Source of the DNA: an uncultured Prevotella sp.
GTDB taxonomy: Bacteria > Bacteroidota > Bacteroidia > Bacteroidales > Bacteroidaceae
Assembly (NCBI GenBank): GCA_900322035.1
Contig: ONYL01000010.1
Coordinates: 1 to 59,271 of the forward strand
Direction: 5' to 3'
DNA: 59,271 bases
The notes beneath the pieces were generated by a model. It was not told where the DNA came from and ran no database searches. It saw only the letters and a program-made list of their open reading frames with translations. The position numbers and the translations under genes were made by a program. Shown one piece after another: positions 53,037-59,271 of the stretch; position 1 is the first letter of the stretch, and every line of letters starts with the position of its first letter.

Positions 53037-53774
53037 ATGAAGCTATTAAAGAAGATTCTGCGTTGGGGCGTGTCTTTGTTTTTTGCCACGTCTATACTTG
53101 CAGTCGTCATCTATAAGTTTTTGCCCGTTTTTGTGACCCCGCTTATGGTTATCAGGCTTTTTCAACAAGCTGGCGATGGTGAGTCGTTGAAGTGGCACCA
53201 TACATGGGTGTCTCTCGACGAGATCAGTCCCCACATGCCAGTTGCCGTTATGGCGAGCGAGGACCAGCGTTTCCTTCTTCACCATGGTTTCGATATGAAT
53301 GCCATCGAGAAGGCCGCCCGTCACAATATTAATGGAGGGAGAGTTCATGGAGGAAGCACAATTTCACAGCAGACAGCCAAAAATGTATTTCTTTGGCCTG
53401 GACGTAGTTGGGTGAGGAAAGGATTCGAAGCTTATTTTACATTTCTCATTGAGTTGATGTGGAGCAAGCAACGTATCATGGAAGTATATCTGAATTCTAT
53501 CGAAATGGGAGATGGTATTTATGGCGTGGAGGCTTGTGCTGAGCATAACTTTGACAAGGAAGCCATCGACCTGACGAGACCCGATTGTGCGCTGATTGCA
53601 GCCACATTGCCTAATCCACGGAAGTTCTCTTCCAAAGAGCCTTCACCCTATATTCGCCGCAGGTGCGTTCAAATTCAACAGCAAATGCGTTTTATACCTT
53701 CTTTCCCGAAGGAGGGAGAGGACTATAATCCCAAAACGTCGAGTGGAGGAGTATACAGAAACAGAAAAAGATAA
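53037..53774 (+). CDS. mtgA: Monofunctional biosynthetic peptidoglycan transglycosylase
   Basis: Polymerises lipid II into glycan strands without a transpeptidase domain. 245 residues with one N-terminal membrane anchor (about 11-35). GT51 motifs are complete: '[17 protein letters not shown]' with catalytic Glu75, '[20 protein letters not shown]', '[20 protein letters not shown]', and '[20 protein letters not shown]' with its second conserved Glu. Typical of MtgA in Gram-negative bacteria. 86 bases before the helicase gene. Confidence 0.94.
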   Translation: MKLLKKILRWGVSLFFATSILAVVIYKFLPVFVTPLMVIRLFQQAGDGESLKWHHTWVSLDEISPHMPVAVMASEDQRFLLHHGFDMNAIEKAARHNINGGRVHGGSTISQQTAKNVFLWPGRSWVRKGFEAYFTFLIELMWSKQRIMEVYLNSIEMGDGIYGVEACAEHNFDKEAIDLTRPDCALIAATLPNPRKFSSKEPSPYIRRRCVQIQQQMRFIPSFPKEGEDYNPKTSSGGVYRNRKR

Positions 53775-53860
53775 TTCTCTCTTCGTGGAGGCTGGTGGGG
53801 GAGAGGTAAAAATACGGTAGAGCCCAGCGGTGAGCAGATAAGGCAAAATGTAGCAGAATT

Positions 53861-56362
53861 ATGGATTTAACGAAAGAACTGAATAACAGCCAGTTGGAGG
53901 CTGTTTTGTATACTGATGGGCCTGAACTCGTTGTTGCGGGAGCCGGCTCTGGCAAGACACGCGTACTGACTTATAAAATAGCTTACTTGATTGATAAAGG
54001 GTTCATGCCATGGAACATTCTTGCTCTGACATTTACCAACAAGGCGGCAAAAGAGATGCGCGAACGCATTGTACAGCTTGTAGGCAGTGAGCATGTAAGC
54101 GGATTGCAGATGGGGACATTTCATTCCGTCTTTGCCCATATCTTGCGTCTCGAAGCCTCAAGAATTGGTTTTCGCTCATCTTTCACCATCTATGACGAAG
54201 CCGACTCACGTTCACTCTTGAAGAATATCGTCAAAGAGAAGAACCTCTCCGACAAAGTGTATCAGGCGGCAGCCGTACATAATAAAATCTCACGTGCAAA
54301 AAACCGGCTCATCTTTCCCGACCAGTATGTCAGTGATTCACGATTGATGGATATGGACCAAAGAGACGGGATGGACAGAGTGGGGGAGATCTACCGCATC
54401 TATCAGCAGCGGCTGCAACAGGCTTCGGCTATGGACTTTGATGATCTGCTTATGTTGACTTGGAAACTTTTCAACGACAATAAGGATATTTGCACTAAAT
54501 ATGCCAATCGTTTTCAATACGTTCTTGTCGATGAGTATCAGGATACCAACTACGTCCAACAACGTATTGTATGGCAACTTACTTCTCAGCGACAGAAACT
54601 ATGTGTTGTAGGGGATGACTATCAAAGTATTTATGCATTCCGGGGAGCCAACATCGACAATATTCTTCATTTTCAAAGTGAGTATCCCCAGGCTCGAATG
54701 TTCAAGCTTGAGCGTAATTACCGTTCCACTCAGAACATTGTGGCAGCAGCCAACAGCCTGATGAAGCACAACCAGAATCAGATTCCCAAAAATGTTTATA
54801 GTGAAAACACTGTAGGCGACCCTATCGTCTATCGGCAACTTCAAAGCGACAAAGAGGAAGCAGCCTATGTGTGCAAGCACATTTTGAACTTTCATCGTAA
54901 AGAGAACTGTGACTATGGTTGTTTCGCCATCCTCTACCGCACGAATTCCCAAAGTCGCAGTTTTGAGGATGAAATGCGACGGCAGAGCATTCCCTATCGT
55001 ATTTTCGGTGGTATGAGCTTTTATCAGCGCAAGGAAATAAAAGATATTATAGCCTATTATCGTCTGATTGTGAATCATGACGACGAAGAGGCCTTCCGCC
55101 GCATTATCAATTATCCGGCTCGCGGAATCGGAGCTACAACGCTGAATAAGATCATTGCTTGTTCAGCGCAGAACCAAATGAGCTTGTGGAATACCATTGG
55201 GCAACCGGAAGTGAGTGGGCTGAACGTATCGTCGGGCACACAAAGAAAATTGGATGAGTTTTGTCATCTCATACAAGAATTCACAGATGCCTTGTTTCAG
55301 AAGAATGCCTACGACCTGGGGCGTCTTGTGATTACAAGAAGTGGAATTAGTGAGGATATTATGAAAGGAGATCAGCAGGAGGCGCAGGCACGTCAGGAAA
55401 ATGTAGACCAGTTTGTGGGAAGCCTCTCTGATTTTGTTGAGACCCAGAAGGAAAGTGGAGAAACTGCCAACGTGTTTCTCACTGATTTCTTACAAGAGGT
55501 ATCCTTGCTGACCGACTTGGACAGCGATGACAATTCTCAAAGCCGAGTCTCGTTGATGACTATGCATGCAGCCAAAGGCTTGGAGTTTCCTACGGTTTTT
55601 GTGGTTGGGCTTGAAGAAAACATCATTCCCAGCGCATTATCAGCCGATTCCCCCAAAGGGGTCGAAGAAGAGCGGAGGCTTCTCTATGTGGCCATAACCC
55701 GGGCTGAAAAGCGTTGCTTTATCACATCGGCAAAAAGCCGGTGGAGATATGGCAAGATGGAATTCTCAATACCCAGCCGGTTTATCCGTGACATTGATCC
55801 TAAATATCTTTCAGCAGACAAAACCACTGTCTCATCTCGTCGCAGTTTCTTTAAAGATGACGGTTACGAGGTTGATACCCCTTATACAGGCTTTCAAGAT
55901 TTTGGAAATGGTGTGAGGCTGAGTAGCCGAATGCAGAATTCGCGGCCCGTGGCTGATAGATTCATGGCTGATCCTCAGCCCAAAATTACACGCCCTCGTC
56001 AGGCAGAGGAGGCTGTTGACCCCCTGAGTGAACGTACGAAGCAACGTCTTATCTCTGAAGGGGGAGATTGTGCAAGATTGAGCAAGTCCATTGCCAATGG
56101 CGGGCGGAGAGCGCCCAATTTCAAATCGGTCAACGCTTTAAAGAGAATGGACAAATCGTCTTCTTCGTCAACAGACATGGCATCAGAGATCTGCGTAGGC
56201 TGTCGCGTCCGTCATGCACGTTTCGGCGAAGGATGTGTCGTTGCGCTTGATGGACAAGGAGAAAATCTTAAGGCTGCTGTGGACTTTGAAAATGTGGGAA
56301 TGAAACAGCTTCTCGTTAAATTTGCACGCCTAACCATTCTTTCCAGTCCCCGTCCGCGTTGA
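53861..56362 (+). CDS. UvrD/PcrA-type ATP-dependent DNA helicase
   Basis: A 3'-5' superfamily 1A helicase for repair and replication-fork upkeep, 833 residues. Motifs: Q motif at Gln11 ('LNNSQLEAV'), Walker A 'VVAGAGSGKTRVLTY' (Lys32), Ia 'ALTFTNKAAKEMRERI', II 'LVDEYQDTNYVQQRIV' (near 223), III 'CVVGDDYQSIYAFRGA', IV 'LERNYRSTQNI', V 'VSLMTMHAAKGLEFPTVFVV', and VI 'EERRLLYVAITRAEKR' (near 604). The C-terminal Tudor-like domain 'GCRVRHARFGEGCVVALDG' through 'QLLVKFARL' binds RNA polymerase in PcrA/UvrD. No nuclease domain. Single gene. Confidence 0.94.
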   Translation: MDLTKELNNSQLEAVLYTDGPELVVAGAGSGKTRVLTYKIAYLIDKGFMPWNILALTFTNKAAKEMRERIVQLVGSEHVSGLQMGTFHSVFAHILRLEASRIGFRSSFTIYDEADSRSLLKNIVKEKNLSDKVYQAAAVHNKISRAKNRLIFPDQYVSDSRLMDMDQRDGMDRVGEIYRIYQQRLQQASAMDFDDLLMLTWKLFNDNKDICTKYANRFQYVLVDEYQDTNYVQQRIVWQLTSQRQKLCVVGDDYQSIYAFRGANIDNILHFQSEYPQARMFKLERNYRSTQNIVAAANSLMKHNQNQIPKNVYSENTVGDPIVYRQLQSDKEEAAYVCKHILNFHRKENCDYGCFAILYRTNSQSRSFEDEMRRQSIPYRIFGGMSFYQRKEIKDIIAYYRLIVNHDDEEAFRRIINYPARGIGATTLNKIIACSAQNQMSLWNTIGQPEVSGLNVSSGTQRKLDEFCHLIQEFTDALFQKNAYDLGRLVITRSGISEDIMKGDQQEAQARQENVDQFVGSLSDFVETQKESGETANVFLTDFLQEVSLLTDLDSDDNSQSRVSLMTMHAAKGLEFPTVFVVGLEENIIPSALSADSPKGVEEERRLLYVAITRAEKRCFITSAKSRWRYGKMEFSIPSRFIRDIDPKYLSADKTTVSSRRSFFKDDGYEVDTPYTGFQDFGNGVRLSSRMQNSRPVADRFMADPQPKITRPRQAEEAVDPLSERTKQRLISEGGDCARLSKSIANGGRRAPNFKSVNALKRMDKSSSSSTDMASEICVGCRVRHARFGEGCVVALDGQGENLKAAVDFENVGMKQLLVKFARLTILSSPRPR

Positions 56363-56402
56363 CCTTTGTCTTTCCCACCAGGGTAGCTCAATGAGCATTT
56401 AT

Positions 56403-56443
56403 TACCTAACACAACACTTATTTTTTAGGTGATGTGTTAGGTA
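56403..56443. promoter_or_regulatory. Long inverted repeat upstream of the two-component genes
   Basis: TACCTAACACA (56403-56413) and its perfect complement TGTGTTAGGTA (56433-56443) flank a 19-base loop with a T6 run. The half-site TGTGTTAG recurs at 56487-56494 as TGTGTTAG in TATTGTGTTAGTTGC. It could be a terminator of the helicase gene, but the lack of a T-run after the stem and the third half-site suggest a protein-binding site. Confidence 0.4.
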
Positions 56444-56591
56444 CAAGTTTGGATAAGCATGTCTATCAAAGCAATTCATGGGCTATTGTGTTAGTTGCTG
56501 TATTATAATTAAAAATTTGAGTTTTGGTTAATATTGTTAAATCCGCCAAAACGAATTAACATTCGCATGTTAATTATTCGAAGTTAAGCAT

Positions 56592-56599
56592 TAACTTTG
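56592..56599 (+). promoter_or_regulatory. -7 box very close to the histidine kinase start
   Basis: TAACTTTG at 56592-56599 ends only 5 bases before the ATG at 56605. If used, transcription would start at or next to the start codon, giving a leaderless message. Confidence 0.5.
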
Positions 56600-56604
56600 C
56601 CAGC

Positions 56605-58155
56605 ATGAAGAAAAGAACGATTTGGATCATTACCATAGTCATGGGATTGTCGTTCATCGTATTGCTTTTCATGCAACTCACCTATATTTCTCAAATGGTG
56701 AATATGAAGAAAGAGCAGTTCGACGAAAGTGTCAATCGTGCCTTGTATCAGGCCAGCCGCAATTTGGAACTCAATGAGACTTTGCGCTATTTGGAAAAGG
56801 ACATCAATGCCGAAGAGCGGAAAAATCATGTGAAGGATACGCTTGACTTGGGTGTAGACGGACCTTTGGCCCAAACGCATCAGACTTATGGCGTAAAAAA
56901 CACATCCTACACTTCTTTTCAAGCCAAGACTATGATGGCTAAGCCGTCACAGATGCCCAAGGCTATGATACTTCACAACGATCAGAAGTCGAACGATGAA
57001 GCATCCAAAACGTTGCAGGAAATTGTAAAGAACCGCTATGTCTATCAAAAGGCTTTGCTCGACGAAGTTGTACTGTCTATCATCTATTCGGCTTCACAGA
57101 AGCCCTTGAAAGAACGCATCAACTTCCGTCTGCTCGATCAGGATCTTAAGGCAGAGCTGATGAACAATGGCATCAACATTCCTTATCATTTCATTGTTAC
57201 AACGCAAGACGGACGTGAAGTCTATCGCTGCCCCGACTACACGGATGAGGGGGAAGAGTACAGTTATGAGCAGGTGCTCTTTCGCAACGACCCGCAATCA
57301 GAGAAAGGGATCGTGAGAGTACATTTCCCTGACATGTCGAAATACATCTATTCCAGTGTGCGGTTCATGATTCCGAGTGTCATCTTTACTATCGTTCTCT
57401 TCTTTACTTTCGTTTTCACTATCGTTACGATCTTCCGTCAGAAGAGGTACTCTGAGATGAAGAATGATTTTGTCAACAATATGACTCATGAGTTGAAGAC
57501 CCCTATAGCCAGTATCTCATTGGCCGCTCAAATGTTAACCTCGCCGAGTGTGCCACGCACCCAGCAGATGCTTGATCATCTCAGTAAGGTGATTCTCGAC
57601 GAGAGTCGCCGGTTGAGGTTTCTTGTAGAGAAGGTCTTGCAGATGAGCATGTTTGACCGTAAACAAGCTGTTTTTAAGAAGAAAAAACTTGACTTGAACG
57701 AGATGGTGGAATCGATTGCCAATTCATTCCAGTTGAGAATTGAGCACACCGGCGGAAAAATCTATACTGAGATCGGTGCGATAGACTCCACAATCTATGT
57801 CGACGAGATGCACTTTCAGAATGTCATCTTCAACCTCATGGATAACGCAGTGAAGTATCGCAAACCCGATGAGCCGCTCAACGTCTACCTGAAAACGTGG
57901 AACGACGATCAGCATCTCTATCTTAGTGTGCGTGACACCGGTATAGGCATCAAAAAGGAAGACCAGAAGAAAATTTTCGATAAATTCTATCGCGTCCACC
58001 ATGGCAACGTGCACGACGTGAAAGGATTTGGACTTGGATTGGCCTATGTGCAGAAAATCGTCATCCTGCACCAGGGAGAGATTAAGGTTGATTCAGAATT
58101 TGGAAAGGGTACTACTTTTACTATAAAGCTCCCTGTGATAAAAGACGAAGAATAA
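56605..58155 (+). CDS. Two-component sensor histidine kinase
   Basis: Membrane sensor that phosphorylates its own histidine and then the response regulator. 516 residues: membrane helix 1 at about 5-27, a periplasmic sensor region of about 220 residues with coiled stretches and no known domain, and membrane helix 2 at about 252-276. The HisKA domain has phospho-acceptor His near 294 ('FVNNMTHELKTPIASISLAA'). The HATPase domain has N box 'VIFNLMDNAVKYRKPDEPL', G1 'VRDTGIGIKKED', F box 'FDKFYRVHHG' and G2 'GFGLGLAYVQKI'. It resembles the RprX-type kinases of Bacteroides. The response regulator gene follows. Confidence 0.93.
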   Translation: MKKRTIWIITIVMGLSFIVLLFMQLTYISQMVNMKKEQFDESVNRALYQASRNLELNETLRYLEKDINAEERKNHVKDTLDLGVDGPLAQTHQTYGVKNTSYTSFQAKTMMAKPSQMPKAMILHNDQKSNDEASKTLQEIVKNRYVYQKALLDEVVLSIIYSASQKPLKERINFRLLDQDLKAELMNNGINIPYHFIVTTQDGREVYRCPDYTDEGEEYSYEQVLFRNDPQSEKGIVRVHFPDMSKYIYSSVRFMIPSVIFTIVLFFTFVFTIVTIFRQKRYSEMKNDFVNNMTHELKTPIASISLAAQMLTSPSVPRTQQMLDHLSKVILDESRRLRFLVEKVLQMSMFDRKQAVFKKKKLDLNEMVESIANSFQLRIEHTGGKIYTEIGAIDSTIYVDEMHFQNVIFNLMDNAVKYRKPDEPLNVYLKTWNDDQHLYLSVRDTGIGIKKEDQKKIFDKFYRVHHGNVHDVKGFGLGLAYVQKIVILHQGEIKVDSEFGKGTTFTIKLPVIKDEE

Positions 58156-58239
58156 TTCATTATATTAACACCGGGCGGCGATCACGTGAGGTGCTTTAGG
58201 CACTGCATGGGGCACCGCCAGATAAAACCAACTACAGAT

Positions 58240-58965
58240 ATGGAAGAATCATTGAAAATTTTGCTTTGCGAGGATGATGAGAACCTCGGCATGTTGCTCC
58301 GCGAATTCCTCCAGGCTAAAGGCTACCAAGCCACACTTTGCCCTGATGGAGAGGCTGGATACAAAGAGTTTATGAAAGAGAAGTTCGACCTCTGCGTTCT
58401 CGATGTGATGATGCCAAAAAAAGACGGCTTCACATTGGCTCAGGAGATCCGTCAGGCTGTCTCAGACATGCCTATTATCTTCCTCACGGCAAAAACACAG
58501 AAAGACGACATTCTGGAAGGATTCAAGATTGGGGCTGACGACTATATCCCAAAACCTTTCTCAATGGAAGAACTCGTCTTCCGTATTGAGGCAATCCTGC
58601 GCCGTGTACGTGGCAAGAAGAGCAAGGAGAGCACGCTCTATCACATCGGACGTTTCACTTTCGACACTCAGAAGCAGCTCCTTACAATCGGAGACCAGCA
58701 GACCAAGCTTACTACCAAAGAGAATGAGCTTCTCGCACTGCTTTGCTCTCATCGCAACGAAGTGCTTCAGCGCGACTTTGCCTTGCGTACAATCTGGATC
58801 GACGACAACTATTTCAATGCCCGCTCTATGGATGTTTACATCACCAAGCTGCGTAAGCACCTCAAAGCAGATGACCAGATTGAGATCATCAACATCCACG
58901 GCAAAGGATATAAACTCATCGTTCCCGATGATGATATCGATACCACTCCTGCTGAGCAGAAGTAA
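58240..58965 (+). CDS. OmpR-family response regulator
   Basis: A DNA-binding partner of the sensor kinase, 241 residues from ATG 58240 (MEESLKILLCEDDENLG). The receiver domain (5-120) has acidic Asp12/Asp13, phospho-acceptor Asp55 ('FDLCVLDVMMPKKDGF'), Thr83 and Lys85 ('FLTAKTQKDD'), and 'GADDYIPKPFSMEELVFR'. The winged-helix domain (about 140-232) has 'LTTKENELLALLCSHRNEVL', 'ARSMDVYITKLRKHLKADDQ' and 'IEIINIHGKGYKLIV'. A longer frame from 58186 exists, but the receiver fold begins right after this ATG. Similar to RprY. Ends 25 bases before a terminator. Confidence 0.93.
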   Translation: MEESLKILLCEDDENLGMLLREFLQAKGYQATLCPDGEAGYKEFMKEKFDLCVLDVMMPKKDGFTLAQEIRQAVSDMPIIFLTAKTQKDDILEGFKIGADDYIPKPFSMEELVFRIEAILRRVRGKKSKESTLYHIGRFTFDTQKQLLTIGDQQTKLTTKENELLALLCSHRNEVLQRDFALRTIWIDDNYFNARSMDVYITKLRKHLKADDQIEIINIHGKGYKLIVPDDDIDTTPAEQK

Positions 58966-58990
58966 TCATCAATTCTAATAAGATAAAAGA

Positions 58991-59029
58991 ACAGTCGTTT
59001 CCATAATGTTTGGAGGCGACTGTTTTTTT
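58991..59029 (+). terminator. Terminator of the two-component operon
   Basis: A 13-bp stem with two G-T pairs (58991-59003 with 59011-59023) is followed by a run of seven T. Confidence 0.9.
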
Positions 59030-59271
59030 AGAAAGGTGATAGAAACTCCCCGACTAGACCCACTCCCAACCCCTCCCTACGAAGGGAGGGGAGAAGCATG
59101 CGGACTGTAAATGATAGGAGCGCTTTAGGAGCGTCGTCATTCTTGACGACGAAGGATTTACTTGTGATGATTAGTAAGCGTATCGGTATTCACGTATTGC
59201 CACAAAAAAACTGATCAAGAGAGGAGGCTTTCCCAGTTTTGTTAGTCTTTTGTGGAAGGTTGCCAACGGTC
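59030..59271. other. Gene-free end region with two tight hairpins
   Basis: Two compact palindromes are seen. CCCCTCCCT (59070-59078) pairs with AGGGAGGGG (59083-59091) around ACGA. CGTCGTCA (59132-59139) pairs with TGACGACG (59144-59151) around TTCT. No reading frame, RNA gene or transposase fragment is recognised up to the window edge. Confidence 0.6.

Noticed and set aside
59160-59271. Transposase or IS end at the window edge
   Set aside because: No inverted-repeat end, target duplication or transposase reading frame could be found in the visible bases.

Overview
The window looks like chromosomal DNA of a Bacteroidales bacterium, most likely a Prevotella-type member of the Prevotellaceae. 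The evidence is: promoters of the TAnnTTTG type (-7 box) instead of a TATAAT box; a fused NuoCD in a complex I operon without NuoEFG; secreted proteins with short C-terminal sorting domains of the type IX secretion system (T9SS) kind; a T9SS plug (DUF5103) gene; a DUF4270 lipoprotein; an archaeal-type prolyl-tRNA synthetase; and a methylmalonyl-CoA decarboxylase-type gene set. No phage, transposase, CRISPR array or integrated element is visible. This is core chromosome with a few decayed genes and small intergenic repeats.

Layout. 1-6.6 kb: a large secreted multidomain protein, two adjacent decayed genes, an rRNA methyltransferase overlapping dihydrofolate reductase, and an Lrp-type regulator. 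6.7-9.1 kb: a leftward ExbB / membrane protein / ExbD / ExbD operon. 9.2-15.1 kb: a leftward cluster with cytidylate kinase-like protein, phosphodiesterase, RmlB, PurT, FdtA-type ketoisomerase, FemAB-like acyltransferase and sugar aminotransferase, which together suggest synthesis of a dTDP-3-amino-3,6-dideoxyhexose. 15.3-19.5 kb: malic enzyme, TetR regulator, HAD phosphatase. 19.8-30.2 kb: the rightward nuoA-B-CD-H-I-J-K-L-M-N operon. 30.2-32.2 kb: tRNA-Arg(TCT), RNase P RNA and two small membrane-protein genes. 32.3-37.2 kb: MtaB and a glycosyltransferase, a small lipoprotein, a secreted protein with sorting domain and a 59-residue peptide gene. 37.2-44.6 kb: panC-panD, a divergent GT5-type half synthase, DUF4270 lipoprotein, a 42-residue protein, T9SS plug, two glycosyltransferases and a zinc-ribbon protein. 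45-52 kb: leftward mmdA / small subunit / biotin carrier, then ruvC, a metallo-beta-lactamase-fold hydrolase, rsmG, DUF3298 lipoprotein and proS. 52-59 kb: OmpA lipoprotein, MtgA, a UvrD/PcrA helicase, and a histidine kinase/response regulator pair.

How the genes fit together. The Nuo complex lacks its NADH-input module, so it must take electrons from another donor. MaeB and the biotin-dependent carboxyl-transferase set fit succinate/propionate fermentation. The sugar-nucleotide cluster, the three glycosyltransferases and the T9SS parts point to a decorated outer surface and protein secretion.

The least explained structure is a family of three intergenic arrays (17829-17916, 30333-30420, 44689-44820). 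Each is built from units of exactly 22 bp that mostly share a GC(T/A)TTYG start, although the arrays otherwise differ in sequence. This phase-locked period was worked out by eye and is the most likely undescribed feature here. The other main points are a pair of translationally coupled pseudogenes, a roughly 100-residue low-complexity tail on NuoB, and a 59-residue peptide gene directly behind a secreted-protein gene.
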